From contig NZ_JAKTTI010000016.1 in assembly GCF_022427965.1 (NCBI RefSeq), forward strand, positions 24,505-88,504: 64,000 nt of DNA. Reading direction: 5' to 3'. The translations under genes and the position numbers were made by a program. The notes beneath the pieces are model-generated. The model did not search any database and was not told the origin of the DNA. It saw nothing but the letters and a program-made list of their open reading frames with translations. This document shows positions 9,577-19,699 of the stretch, in pieces. This stretch comes from Fredinandcohnia quinoae (GTDB taxonomy: Bacteria; Bacillota; Bacilli; Bacillales; Bacillaceae_L). How positions within the stretch are numbered: position 1 is the stretch's first letter; the number at the start of each line of letters is the position of its first letter.

Positions 9577-9953
9577 TTTGTTTGCCCCCTTTTTGATTAT
9601 GATTCCAAATACTGGGGTTGGTTATTCTGGAGGCAACTATTTTCGCTTGGAACAGTATTGGTTTCTTTATTGGTAAAAAGTAAGAAGGAAACTAATTGCT
9701 GTCAGTTCCGATGAAGTGATTCTAGCGCTAGCATTACCGCAAACGATGGAAATCCCTTAACAGGGGCATGCCAACCGCTCTAGCATTGCCGCGAACCTAA
9801 AACTTCCACTTGCGTGAGCACGCAACATTATATGGGGAGGAATAGAGAATTAGTGTATCTAATGAATAAATCATATTCATACCCATTATTAAAAAATTTT
9901 CATCTATTACTAAAACCATTCATGTTATACTTGCCTTAAAAAGGGGTGTTCAC
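9577..9953. other. Intergenic region between divergent genes with a 52-bp spaced repeat pair
   Basis: 377 bp without a gene, presumably holding promoters for both divergent genes. The motif TAGCATT(A/G)CCGC(A/G)AAC occurs at 9729 and again at 9781, exactly 52 bp apart. Nothing else is recognisable. Confidence 0.5.
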
Positions 9954-10436
9954 ATGGAGGAGAAAGTAATGAAAGCGATTCAAGATGATTATCCTGCTGA
10001 TTTTGCTTGGTGCTACGGTTGTGGCCGATTAAATGAGGATGGCCACCATTTCAGAACAGGCTGGCAAGGAGAGAATACAATCACCATTTACACACCGGAA
10101 AAGGAACACATGGCCTTACCTGGATTTGTATATGGTGGAGTGATTGCATCTCTAATTGACTGTCATGGGACAGGATCAGCAGCACTTGCCCTACATCGTA
10201 AAAATGGTCATGAGGTATGCGATGGTACTGAGCCACCACGTTTTGTAACCGCTTCACTTAAGGTTGACTTTGTGAAACCCACACCACATGGAGTGCCATT
10301 AAAAGCAGTAGGTACCATTCATGAAGTTCATCCGAAAAAGTGGAGAGTTGATACAGAAGTGTATGCAAATGATGAACTTTGCGCTCGAGGTGAAGTTGTT
10401 GCGGTCGTCATGCCAAGTACATTTTTGAAAAAATAA
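9954..10436 (+). CDS. PaaI-like hotdog thioesterase
   Basis: 160-aa single-domain hotdog-fold protein. The motif LPGFVYGGVIASLIDCHGTGSAA matches the GG-x-x-x-x-x-x-D active-site helix of PaaI/YbgC-type acyl-CoA thioesterases. A CxxC (WCYGCGRLN) near the N-terminus is common in a subgroup of these proteins. The substrate is unknown. ATG 9954 follows AAAGGGG; ATG 9969 follows GGAGGAG with better spacing and is an equally good start. Monocistronic, followed by a terminator. Confidence 0.8.
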   Translation: MEEKVMKAIQDDYPADFAWCYGCGRLNEDGHHFRTGWQGENTITIYTPEKEHMALPGFVYGGVIASLIDCHGTGSAALALHRKNGHEVCDGTEPPRFVTASLKVDFVKPTPHGVPLKAVGTIHEVHPKKWRVDTEVYANDELCARGEVVAVVMPSTFLKK

Positions 10437-10446
10437 CTACTATGAT

Positions 10447-10483
10447 GTCCGGTCTTTACAAAAAGGCCGGACAAATTTTTTTG
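10447..10483 (+). terminator. Terminator after thioesterase gene
   Basis: GTCCGGTCTTT pairs with AAAGGCCGGAC (one mismatch), then a T run. Confidence 0.85.
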
Positions 10484-10561
10484 TAGAATTTTGTAACGAA
10501 ATAAAAAAATCCTCGTCTATTTGAAAGATAGGAATATTTACATAGTCAATAGGAGGACATC

Positions 10562-11134
10562 ATGAAAAAGATTAGTATTTTAGTTGTGACAATGTTTTGT
10601 TTATTATTAGTAGTTGCTTGTTCAAATGAAGCAGACAAGAAGAAGGAAGAAACACCAGAACCAGCACCAAAAGTATCGTTAGAAAAGATGGCTACAGAGA
10701 TTAAAGAACAAATAGCAGAAGACCTGAAAGCAGGTGGAGTTACAGAGCCGTTGGTAGATGGCAAATTACAAATGTATATCGAAGCAAACTTAAAGGATAG
10801 CACAGAAAGTGATCCGGGAGTGCCGATCTACTTAGAAAGAATGCAGATTAATCAAGAAGATCTAGCAAATGGCGTTGTTGTTGGTGCGATGATGAATGTG
10901 AACTCCGATGAAATCATTGTGTTAGAAGCAGCTGACGAGGAAAAAGTAGATGCTTTGAAGGAAGCGTTAGAGCGTGAAAAGGCAGCCCAAAATCAAACAT
11001 GGGAACAGTATTTACCTGATCAGTATGAGAAGGTGAAGAAGAATATCATTAAAACAAATGGTACGTTTTTGATCTATATCACATACGACAATCCTGAAAG
11101 TATTGAAAAAATCTTTGATAATCAATTTAAGTAA
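10562..11134 (+). CDS. DUF4358-type lipoprotein
   Basis: 190 aa. The N-terminus is a lipoprotein signal peptide with lipobox LVVAC, so the mature protein begins at Cys20 and is anchored outside the membrane. The rest is acidic and Lys-rich and resembles DUF4358 proteins, which often sit beside MBOAT and DHHW genes as here. The biochemical role is unknown; the context suggests a part in surface-polymer O-acylation. Strong AGGAGG Shine-Dalgarno. A terminator separates it from the next gene. Confidence 0.75.
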   Translation: MKKISILVVTMFCLLLVVACSNEADKKKEETPEPAPKVSLEKMATEIKEQIAEDLKAGGVTEPLVDGKLQMYIEANLKDSTESDPGVPIYLERMQINQEDLANGVVVGAMMNVNSDEIIVLEAADEEKVDALKEALEREKAAQNQTWEQYLPDQYEKVKKNIIKTNGTFLIYITYDNPESIEKIFDNQFK

Positions 11135-11162
11135 GAAAAAAGGCACTCTGTGTGCCTTTTTG
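11135..11162 (+). terminator. Terminator after DUF4358 gene
   Basis: AAAAAGGCAC pairs with GTGCCTTTTT around a short loop. Confidence 0.85.
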
Positions 11163-11189
11163 TACTTTATCCATGGATGTGGTCATTAG

Positions 11190-12590
11190 ATGGTTTTTAG
11201 TAGTTTACTGTTTTTATTTTTCTTTCTACCTTTTGCTCTCCTTGTCTATTATGCTAGTCCTAGAAACGGAAAGAACGTAGTTTTATTAGCTGTCAGTTTG
11301 TTTTTTTATGCATGGGGAGAGCCGATCTACATTCTGTTAATGATTTTTTCAGCATTCGTCGATTATTTCCATGGATTACTTATTCATAAATATCGTGAAA
11401 CGAAACCGATAAAGGCAAAAATGGCTCTCATCTCATCATTAGTCATTAATATCGGGATATTAGCCTTTTTCAAATATGCAGATTTTCTAGTCGAAAATAT
11501 CAATCTACTTATTGGAACAGAAATTGAACCATTGCAACTACCACTCCCAATAGGGATATCCTTTTACACCTTTCAAACGATGTCATATTCAATTGATGTC
11601 TATAGAGGACGAGTACTTCCTCAAAGAAATCCAATTGCTTTAGCACTGTATGTAAGCTTATTTCCACAGCTAATTGCAGGGCCGATTGTTAGATACCAAT
11701 CAATTGCTGATGAGCTTTCCAATCGGGAGTGGGATACATCTCAATTTGCTGATGGAGTTCGGATTTTTATAATTGGACTTGGCAAGAAGGTTCTATTAGC
11801 AAATAACATTGGGTTACTCTGGAATACAATTCAGAGTCGAGGTTTCGATGAAGTAACCATTTTAGCTGCTTGGCTTGGAATTATTGCTTTTGCGTTTCAA
11901 ATTTACTTCGATTTTAGTGGGTATTCCGATATGGCAGTAGGACTGGGGAAAATGTTTGGCTTTCATTTTCCGAGGAATTTTTATTATCCATATCTATCAA
12001 AGAGCGCTACAGAGTTTTGGCGCAGATGGCATATTACACTCGGTTCTTGGTTCCGGGACTATGTGTATATCCCATTAGGTGGAAGTAAACGAGGGAAAAT
12101 CAACATGTATCGGAATCTTCTAATTGTCTGGGGTCTTACTGGTCTATGGCATGGAGCGAGCTGGAACTTCGCATTTTGGGGACTTTATTTTGGGATTATC
12201 ATTATGATTGAAAAGGCAGGCTGGTTGAAGGTTCTTACTAAAATGAATCCAATCTTTCAGCATATGTATCTCATCTTCGTTATTTTAATAAGTTGGGTGC
12301 TATTTATTTTTGAGGACTATCAAGAAGGTTTAACCTATTTGAAGATCATGTTCGGATTCGCAAATCACCGTTTATTTGATTCGCAATTTTTATATGATCT
12401 CTATACAAATAGTGTACTACTCATCATTCTTTTCATTGCTTCAACACCAGTTGCAGTCAATCTATCAGCAAAAAGGATAAAAAAGATAGATGCTTATGTA
12501 TTACCTATTTTCTATCTCATGATTCTTTTATTATCAACGGCATATTTAGTGGATGAATCATTCAATCCGTTTCTTTACTTTAGGTTTTAA
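11190..12590 (+). CDS. MBOAT-family O-acyltransferase (AlgI/DltB/PatA-like)
   Basis: 466-aa polytopic membrane protein. The MBOAT signature is clear: IAGPIVRY, the SATEFWRRWHITLGSWFRDYVYIPLGG segment, and LTGLWHGASWNFAFWGLYFG with the catalytic His. Family role: moves acyl groups across or at the membrane to a surface polymer, usually passing them to a partner such as AlgJ/AlgX. That partner type is encoded directly downstream. Which polymer is modified cannot be told from the sequence. The Shine-Dalgarno (GGATGTGG) is weak. Confidence 0.88.
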   Translation: MVFSSLLFLFFFLPFALLVYYASPRNGKNVVLLAVSLFFYAWGEPIYILLMIFSAFVDYFHGLLIHKYRETKPIKAKMALISSLVINIGILAFFKYADFLVENINLLIGTEIEPLQLPLPIGISFYTFQTMSYSIDVYRGRVLPQRNPIALALYVSLFPQLIAGPIVRYQSIADELSNREWDTSQFADGVRIFIIGLGKKVLLANNIGLLWNTIQSRGFDEVTILAAWLGIIAFAFQIYFDFSGYSDMAVGLGKMFGFHFPRNFYYPYLSKSATEFWRRWHITLGSWFRDYVYIPLGGSKRGKINMYRNLLIVWGLTGLWHGASWNFAFWGLYFGIIIMIEKAGWLKVLTKMNPIFQHMYLIFVILISWVLFIFEDYQEGLTYLKIMFGFANHRLFDSQFLYDLYTNSVLLIILFIASTPVAVNLSAKRIKKIDAYVLPIFYLMILLLSTAYLVDESFNPFLYFRF

Positions 12591-12602
12591 GGGGTGTTTG
12601 AT

Positions 12603-13721
12603 GTGAAAAATAAAGTGATAATCGGGTTTTTCCTTTGTTTTATTGGTGGCATCGGATTGATGCATTTTATTACAAAGGATGTCGATTTCTCTGAAAGGGA
12701 AAATCGAATGCTCACACAAATGCCACAGTTCAGCTTCAAAAACTTCGTGTCTGGAGATTTTACAAAAGACTTCGAAGAATATGTAACAGACCAATTTGTT
12801 TGGAAGGGATTTTGGACCGGAATGAAGGCCAATGCTGAAACCTTAACATTAAAGAAGGAAAACAATGGGGTGTTTCTTGGGAACGACGGCTATTTATTAG
12901 AGCGATTTGAAAGACCAGAAGAGCAGCTTCAACGTAATATCGATAGCCTCAAGTATTTTTCAAATAAAGCGAAGAATAGTAAAGCTTATTTTCTATTAGT
13001 CCCAACATCTGTAGAAGTGTACCCAGATAAATTGCCTTTGTATGCAGAATTGTATAGTCAAAGGGAAATCATCACATCAACAGATAATCAGCTGAATCAG
13101 TCGATGCCTTTAATTAATGTAACAGAAAAACTTATGCGAAAAAAAGATGAGCCTATCTATTTCCGAACCGATCATCACTGGACAATGAGGGGAGCTTATT
13201 ATGCATATAGGGAAGTAGCAAAAGCGATGGGATTCATTCCATATGAGATAGATGATTTCAATATTGAAGAGGTTTCTGCTGATTTTTACGGAACTTTTTA
13301 CACTAAGGCGAATGCGCCACGGTATAAGCCAGACAAAATTGAGGTATTTAAGCCGAGGTTTGAAGTCAAGTATGATGTGGAATATGTGGATGAGGGAAAA
13401 AGCACAACCGCTTTGTATGAACCAAATTTTTTAAGTAAACGGGATCAATACTCATACTTTTTGAACGGAAACCATAGTTTAGTGAAAATCTCTTCGACTA
13501 TTAAAAATGGGCGTAAACTTGCGGTTATCAAAGATTCATATGCACATGCATTGATTCCCTTTTTAGTAAATCATTTTGAGGAAGTACATGTGATGGATCT
13601 TCGCTATTATCATATGAATCCATACAAATATTTAGCTGATCATCAGATTAATGATGTATTGTTTTTATATAATGTGGCTAATTTTTCAAAGGATACTAAT
13701 CTGATTTGGTTAAAACAGTAA
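12603..13721 (+). CDS. DHHW/AlgJ-like surface O-acetylation protein
   Basis: About 372 aa with a single N-terminal membrane anchor and an extracellular SGNH-hydrolase-like domain. The eponymous RTDHHWTMRGAYYAY motif and the nucleophile region KDSYAHALIPF are present, giving a plausible Ser-His-Asp catalytic set. Such proteins accept acetyl groups from an MBOAT partner and place them on polysaccharide. GTG 12603 is preferred because AAGGGGTG ends 6 nt upstream; GTG 12594 lies inside that Shine-Dalgarno. The 12-bp gap to the MBOAT gene implies one operon. Confidence 0.82.
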   Translation: MKNKVIIGFFLCFIGGIGLMHFITKDVDFSERENRMLTQMPQFSFKNFVSGDFTKDFEEYVTDQFVWKGFWTGMKANAETLTLKKENNGVFLGNDGYLLERFERPEEQLQRNIDSLKYFSNKAKNSKAYFLLVPTSVEVYPDKLPLYAELYSQREIITSTDNQLNQSMPLINVTEKLMRKKDEPIYFRTDHHWTMRGAYYAYREVAKAMGFIPYEIDDFNIEEVSADFYGTFYTKANAPRYKPDKIEVFKPRFEVKYDVEYVDEGKSTTALYEPNFLSKRDQYSYFLNGNHSLVKISSTIKNGRKLAVIKDSYAHALIPFLVNHFEEVHVMDLRYYHMNPYKYLADHQINDVLFLYNVANFSKDTNLIWLKQ

Positions 13722-13752
13722 AAAGCGCAGTTCAAATGAACCGCGCTTTTCT
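13721..13752. terminator. Bidirectional terminator between DHHW gene and gdhA
   Basis: AAAAGCGC pairs with GCGCTTTT, extended by GTTC/GAAC, with an A run on the left and a T run on the right. It can serve both convergent genes. Confidence 0.9.
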
Positions 13753-15138
<1,386 letters not shown>

Positions 15139-15322
15139 CTACCATTCACCCTTTCTTTAATCCGTAATTTTGTTTTCTTTAAAAAATATCTATATAAACA
15201 CAAGGTATTTTTCAAATTATTCGACTTTTCCTTAAGAAGTATTCTATAATTTATAAATAATCTAAGCAATATGGATAGTAGATAAGATTCATGCTGAAAT
15301 GAGATTGATGGGGGTAGGGGCG

Positions 15323-16228
15323 TTGGAATTACGACAAATCCAGTACTTTATTGAAGTGGCTAAGCGGGAGCATGTGACGGAAGCAGCACATTCATTACAT
15401 GTGGCTCAGTCAGCAGTAAGCCGGCAGTTATTTAATTTGGAGGCTGAATTAGGGGTAGACCTTTTTATAAGGGAAGGAAGAAATGTACGTTTGACTCCGA
15501 TTGGAAGAATGTTTTTAGATCATATGGAACAAGCGATGAAGGTAATTGAAAATGCGAAGAGGGAAGTTGAGGAGTATTTAGATCCAGAGCAAGGGACCAT
15601 ACGAGTGGGATTCCCTAGTAGCTTAGCCGCCTATACAATGCCTACGGCAATCTCCGCTTTTCGTGAACGATATCCACAAGTAAAGTTCAAATTGAGTCAG
15701 GGATCCTATCATTCCTTAATTGAAGGAGTGATAAAAGGAGATATTGATATGGCGATGCTTGGACCGGTGCCAATGCAGGAAAAGAAAGTAAAAGGAAGTA
15801 TCCTATTTACTGATCATATTGTTGCTTTACTGCCAAACACACATCCTCTTGCACATAAAAAGACCTTAATGCTAAGCCAATTAATGGATGACTCATTTGT
15901 GCTGTTTCCAGAGGGATTCATTTTGAGGGAAATTATTGTCAATGCATGTAGACAACTAGGCTTCCAACCTAAAATCTCATTTGAAGGTGAAGATATTGAT
16001 GCGATTAAAGGATTGGTTTCAGCGGGACTAGGAATCACACTCATTCCAGAGATAACATTGGTTGATAGTATTCCGCGTTCAACTGTCAAAGTACGCGTAA
16101 CAGAGCCAGATGTTACTCGTACAGTAGGTGTAATCATTCCAAAGGAAAGAGAATTACTCCCAACAGAGAGAATGTTTCATGAATTTTTGAAAGAATTCTT
16201 CTCTATGCTGGACAAATTCCAAAATTAA
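15323..16228 (+). CDS. gltC: LysR-type regulator of glutamate synthesis
   Basis: About 301 aa, matching B. subtilis GltC along its length as I recall it: the N-terminal ELRQIQYFIEVAKREHVTEAA helix-turn-helix, EYLDPEQGT linker, FVLFPEGFILRE and GEDIDAIKGLVSAGLGITL. B. subtilis GltC activates gltAB in response to 2-oxoglutarate and glutamate. The start is taken as TTG 15323, because the family begins MELRQ and a GGGGG Shine-Dalgarno lies 8 nt upstream; ATG 15299 would add eight unmatched residues. Its divergent neighbour here is gdhA, not gltAB. Confidence 0.9.
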   Translation: MELRQIQYFIEVAKREHVTEAAHSLHVAQSAVSRQLFNLEAELGVDLFIREGRNVRLTPIGRMFLDHMEQAMKVIENAKREVEEYLDPEQGTIRVGFPSSLAAYTMPTAISAFRERYPQVKFKLSQGSYHSLIEGVIKGDIDMAMLGPVPMQEKKVKGSILFTDHIVALLPNTHPLAHKKTLMLSQLMDDSFVLFPEGFILREIIVNACRQLGFQPKISFEGEDIDAIKGLVSAGLGITLIPEITLVDSIPRSTVKVRVTEPDVTRTVGVIIPKERELLPTERMFHEFLKEFFSMLDKFQN

Positions 16229-16356
16229 ACTGAGTAAGGCAATTACCCATATGCCCCATTGGTCTTATATATGCTAGCTTCCAAAATTAGTAGTAAATTC
16301 ACAAAGGGATTTGTAAATTTATGTAGAATTAGTAAATATAAGAAAGGAGGGGTAAT

Positions 16357-16620
16357 GTGAAGTCGATCGGTGTTGTTAGGAAAGTGGATGAATTGGGGCG
16401 TATTGTCATTCCCGTTGAACTACGTAGAACATTAAATATCGATATTAAAGATCCGATAGAGATATTTGTTGAACAGGATAAAATCATATTGAAGAAGTAT
16501 GAGTCTTCTATCTCATGTGTTTTTTGTGATGAGGCAAACGCTGTTGTCTTTTATAAGAATAAAGCGGTTTGTAAAGAGTGTGCAATAGGTCTCGGACATA
16601 CGGTTACTGTAAGAAGTTAG
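16357..16620 (+). CDS. AbrB-family transition-state regulator with C-terminal Cys pairs
   Basis: 87 aa. Residues 1-50 are a canonical AbrB swapped-hairpin DNA-binding domain (SIGVVRKVDELGRIVIPVELRRTL), nearly identical in pattern to AbrB/Abh. The C-terminal ~35 residues differ from AbrB and carry two CxxC pairs (CVFC and CKEC), suggesting a small zinc ribbon in place of the usual multimerisation tail. GTG start with an AAAGGAGGGG Shine-Dalgarno. Monocistronic. Confidence 0.85.
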   Translation: MKSIGVVRKVDELGRIVIPVELRRTLNIDIKDPIEIFVEQDKIILKKYESSISCVFCDEANAVVFYKNKAVCKECAIGLGHTVTVRS

Positions 16621-16645
16621 AAGAAGACAATAATAATTATTGACA

Positions 16646-16672
16646 GCGACCAGCAAAGGGGTCGTTTTTTTA
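16646..16672 (+). terminator. Terminator after abrB-like gene
   Basis: GCGACC pairs with GGTCGT, followed by seven T. The stem is short. Confidence 0.7.
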
Positions 16673-16809
16673 AATGTCAAACCATTTACTAAATATGTAG
16701 TATTTCCTCGGAAATAGGAGGAATTTGTCATAAGTGTGTAGAAGATAAGTATAGAAAAAGGTGGAACAATATATATATAGGAGTATATATTAAGTATGGG
16801 GGTGAAACG

Positions 16810-17106
16810 ATGTCTGTCTCAAAAATTTTAAAGTGGGTTACTGGTGGCCTAGAAGCATTATTAGGAATACCGATTTTGGGTGCTACGATTATTCTTAGTA
16901 TGTTATGGGTTCCATTAGGAATTATGTTAATCTTACATATCATTACACTTGTTTTGACGAAAAAAGAAGGTGGAGCAACGACAGGTAGTATTTTGGGAAT
17001 TGTAACTTCATGTATTGCTTGGATTCCGTTTGTTGGAATGATTATGCATATATTATCAGCTATCTTCCTTATGCTTGATGCAAACAAAGCAGACCAACAT
17101 GCTTAA
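16810..17106 (+). CDS. Small hydrophobic membrane protein, unknown function
   Basis: 98 aa, mostly hydrophobic. Two or three membrane-spanning stretches are visible (about 12-50 and 58-88), with KKEGG between them and a short charged tail (DANKADQHA). A GGGGGTG Shine-Dalgarno precedes ATG 16810 and a terminator follows, both supporting a real gene. I do not recognise a named function. Confidence 0.7.
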   Translation: MSVSKILKWVTGGLEALLGIPILGATIILSMLWVPLGIMLILHIITLVLTKKEGGATTGSILGIVTSCIAWIPFVGMIMHILSAIFLMLDANKADQHA

Positions 17107-17116
17107 AGAAGTTATT

Positions 17117-17152
17117 AAAAGGGGCTATTACACTAAATAGCCCCTTTCTTTA
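17117..17152. terminator. Terminator between small membrane protein and deacetylase genes
   Basis: AAAGGGGCTATT pairs with AATAGCCCCTTT, then a T-rich tract. Usable in both directions. Confidence 0.85.
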
Positions 17153-17935
17153 TTTTGAATAGATAAGTTGGCCGGAAACGGCTCCTATTTGTCCGTCCTC
17201 GAGTTTTAGAAGTTGACTAACGGTTACAAAATGATACCCCTTTTTCTTCATGTTACTAATAATTGCATCTACAGCTTCTGGTGTTGCCGAATGAATATCA
17301 TGCATTAACACAATTGAACCATTTGATACATTTGAAAGTACTTCTTGAACAATGGCACTACTACTTCGAAGTTTCCAATCAAGACTGTCAACTGACCATA
17401 GAATAAGTGGTAGCTTGGCAGCACCTTGAACTGTCTCATCTACGGCTCCATATGGAGGGCGAACCAGCTGCGGTTTATAGCCCAATATCTCTTGTATAGC
17501 TGTATTTGTATGGGTGACTTCTTGTCTAATTCCATCTAAACCAATTGAGGTGAAATTAGTATGTGTCCAAGAATGGTTTCCAATTTCATGCCCTTCTTCA
17601 TAAATTTTTTTTAATGTATCTGGATAAAGGTTAACACGATTACCAAGCACGAAAAAAGTAGCATTTGCTTGATGTTTTTTTAAAATATCTAAAATAAGTT
17701 GAGTATTTTTAGGGTGCGGTCCATCATCAAAAGTTAGTGCAACTTGTTTACGTTTCGATTCATCTTCATACGAAATGACAGGTTTTACTTTCTGATTTTC
17801 TATACGATAAAGCTCTCTGAATTTTAATGAATCTTCTGCAGGTATTTGGAAATGATCATCCATATCAGACCATCCGCAAGTCATAATTGTAACAATTAAA
17901 ACTAAAAGATAAATGGTGCCTCTTTTTATATTCAT
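17150..17935 (-). CDS. Secreted polysaccharide deacetylase (CE4)
   Basis: 261 aa with an N-terminal hydrophobic signal/anchor and a NodB-homology domain (about 65-245). All CE4 motifs are seen: TFDDGPH (catalytic base Asp), HSWTH (metal-binding His pair), RPPYG, the W-x-x-D stretch and LMHDIH. Family role: removes N-acetyl groups from peptidoglycan or related glycans outside the cell. The exact substrate (MurNAc or GlcNAc) cannot be read from the sequence. Monocistronic, close to ykkD on the same strand. Confidence 0.9.
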   Translation of the reverse strand: MNIKRGTIYLLVLIVTIMTCGWSDMDDHFQIPAEDSLKFRELYRIENQKVKPVISYEDESKRKQVALTFDDGPHPKNTQLILDILKKHQANATFFVLGNRVNLYPDTLKKIYEEGHEIGNHSWTHTNFTSIGLDGIRQEVTHTNTAIQEILGYKPQLVRPPYGAVDETVQGAAKLPLILWSVDSLDWKLRSSSAIVQEVLSNVSNGSIVLMHDIHSATPEAVDAIISNMKKKGYHFVTVSQLLKLEDGQIGAVSGQLIYSK

Positions 17936-17958
17936 AAAACGGCCCCTTTATATTTAAG

Positions 17959-18276
17959 TTATGAGATGAGCTTGATGCCAACTGCAGAACCAAGAACCAT
18001 TGCGATAAATAGAAGTCGCTTCCAATCCTTTGGTTCACCGTAAAAAATCATCCCTAGAATAGCGCCGCCTGATGCGCCAATTCCTGTCCAAATGGCGTAT
18101 GCTGTCCCCATTGGTAAGGTCCTCATTGCTAATGCAAGGAATAAAAAGCTGCCCCCAAATCCTGCCAACAAATAGACGAGGGACTGCCAGTTTCGTTGTG
18201 CATGAAGCCTGTTAATCATCACAACTCCAATCATTTCAAACAAACCAGCCAAAGTGAGATATGCCCATTCCATCAT
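17959..18276 (-). CDS. ykkD: SMR-family guanidinium exporter subunit YkkD
   Basis: 105 aa, four transmembrane helices. It closely follows B. subtilis YkkD in pattern ([26 protein letters not shown]; ends VGIKLIS). It contains the conserved Glu in TM1 (LFEMIGV). It overlaps ykkC by 4 bp, so the two subunits are translated together and probably form a heterodimer. The upstream guanidine-I riboswitch indicates export of guanidinium. Confidence 0.93.
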   Translation of the reverse strand: MMEWAYLTLAGLFEMIGVVMINRLHAQRNWQSLVYLLAGFGGSFLFLALAMRTLPMGTAYAIWTGIGASGGAILGMIFYGEPKDWKRLLFIAMVLGSAVGIKLIS

Positions 18277-18614
18277 GCATCAACTCCTTCTGTTGGTTCC
18301 TCTTTCGTTACAAGCTTCAACCCGATTACCCCAATCAGTAATACTGCGATTAAGAGAAGCTTGCCAAGCTTAACAGGCTCATTGAAAAGGATAATTTCTG
18401 AAATAACTGTACCGGCAGTACCTAGACCTACAAAGACTGCATAAACCGTTCCAACCGGTAGGCGTTTCCCAGCCATGATTAGCATATAAAAACTGATAAA
18501 AATAGAAATAGCTGTGCCTATCCATTCCCATACACTATCTGCATGTTTTAGTCCAATCACCCAAAAGACTTCAAAGAATGACGCGAAAAATACTTTGAGC
18601 CACTGTGTATTCAT
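18273..18614 (-). CDS. ykkC: SMR-family guanidinium exporter subunit YkkC
   Basis: 113 aa, four transmembrane helices, matching B. subtilis YkkC closely ([13 protein letters not shown] with the TM1 Glu; [35 protein letters not shown]). ATG 18614 has an AGGGGGAAA Shine-Dalgarno. First gene of the ykkCD operon, directly behind the guanidine riboswitch. Confidence 0.95.
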   Translation of the reverse strand: MNTQWLKVFFASFFEVFWVIGLKHADSVWEWIGTAISIFISFYMLIMAGKRLPVGTVYAVFVGLGTAGTVISEIILFNEPVKLGKLLLIAVLLIGVIGLKLVTKEEPTEGVDA

Positions 18615-18653
18615 TGTGTTTCCCCCTATTCATTACTATTTACTAAGAAAAAC

Positions 18654-18700
18654 AAAAAAAGCCTGAGAGATTATAACAATTGTACAATCTCCCAGGCTTT
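18654..18700 (-). terminator. Riboswitch-controlled terminator before ykkCD
   Basis: On the minus strand AAAGCCTGGGAGATTGTAC pairs with the AT-rich complementary arm ending CTCTCAGGCTTT, then a T run. The left arm is shared with the aptamer's conserved AAAGCCTGGGAGA, so guanidine binding should prevent the terminator. Confidence 0.85.
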
Positions 18701-18780
18701 TGTCCCTCCGTGGCATAGCATTAGCTATGAGTTCTCTCTCGGACCAGACCAGTGATATACCGCGGAACCCTAGAGAACAT
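18684..18780 (-). ncRNA. Guanidine-I (ykkC) riboswitch
   Basis: Read on the minus strand, it carries the ykkC consensus blocks in order: CTAGGGTTCCG, ACTGGTCTGGTCCGAGAGA, CCACGGAGGGACAAAAGCCTGGGAGA (given in parts). Its position before ykkCD is the archetypal arrangement. Confidence 0.95.
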
Positions 18781-18898
18781 TTTCTTATTCATCTTCTAAT
18801 AAGTATACATAATGCTTGGATATTTTTTAAGAGGTAAAGCGAAAATAAATGATATTGGTTGTTGTTGACTGGTATTGAATGGAATTGATTGTTTTTGG

Positions 18899-18927
18899 TT
18901 GATTAATGAAAATGCTTTCCTTATAAT
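18899..18927 (+). promoter_or_regulatory. fruRKA promoter with cre-like site
   Basis: TTGATT (18899-18904), a 17-bp spacer and TATAAT (18922-18927). TGAAAATGCTTTCC at 18907-18920 matches 12 of 14 positions of the CcpA cre consensus and lies between -35 and -10, where it should repress. Repeated ATTG(G/A) motifs at 18854, 18874 and 18884 lie just upstream and may be FruR half-sites. Confidence 0.65.
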
Positions 18928-18958
18928 AAATGTACATAACAAAAAGGGAGTGTCACAA

Positions 18959-19699
18959 TTGTTAACTCCGGAAAGACATCAGATCATTGTTGATTTACTC
19001 AAACAAAAAGGTGTAGTGAAGCTGCAGGAATTAGTTGAGCGAACAGACTCTTCGGAATCAACCATTCGTCGGGATTTAATGCAGCTTGAAGAAGCAAATA
19101 AGTTGAAGCGAGTACATGGTGGTGCTGAGCTCATTCAAGGAAAACGGTCTGAACCAAGCTACCAAGAAAAATCAGCCAAAAACCTTCAACAAAAAGAAAT
19201 GATTGCAAAATATGCAGCAAGCTTAGTGAATGATGGAGACTCCATTTTTCTAGATGCAGGTTCAACAACGATGCAAATGATTCCATATTTGAATCAAAAG
19301 GACATTACAGTCGTCACAAATGGTGTGAATTTAATTGAGGAACTATTAGAAAAGGAAATTACAACCTATCTCATTGGTGGAATGGTAAAAAAACGAACAA
19401 AGGCATTAATAGGCAGCGGTGCAATAACGGGCCTAAAAGGCTATCGATTTGATAAATGTTTTATTGGAGTAAATGGGATTGACTTGCATTACGGTTATAC
19501 AACTCCGGACCCGGAGGAAGCACTTTTAAAGCAGACAGCCATGTCGTTATCACGTGAAAAATATATTGTAGCGGATCATTCTAAATTTGGTGAAGTTTCA
19601 TTTGCAAAAATAGCTGAACTACAAGAAGCGGTCATTATCACAGATAAAGTGATAAACAAATACAGTGAATATACAAAAATAAAGGTCGTGACATCATGA
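18959..19699 (+). CDS. fruR: DeoR-family fructose operon repressor
   Basis: About 246 aa. N-terminal DeoR helix-turn-helix (LTPERHQIIVDLLKQKG to ESTIRRDLMQLEE, KRVHGGAEL) and a C-terminal sugar-phosphate sensor domain (DAGSTTMQM, GVNGIDLHYGYTTPDPEEA). It should respond to fructose 1-phosphate. The start is TTG 18959: this gives the family N-terminus MLTPERHQ, lies 8 nt after AAAAAGGGAG and is downstream of the promoter. The longer frame from 18875 begins upstream of that promoter. It overlaps fruK by 4 bp. Confidence 0.93.
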   Translation: MLTPERHQIIVDLLKQKGVVKLQELVERTDSSESTIRRDLMQLEEANKLKRVHGGAELIQGKRSEPSYQEKSAKNLQQKEMIAKYAASLVNDGDSIFLDAGSTTMQMIPYLNQKDITVVTNGVNLIEELLEKEITTYLIGGMVKKRTKALIGSGAITGLKGYRFDKCFIGVNGIDLHYGYTTPDPEEALLKQTAMSLSREKYIVADHSKFGEVSFAKIAELQEAVIITDKVINKYSEYTKIKVVTS

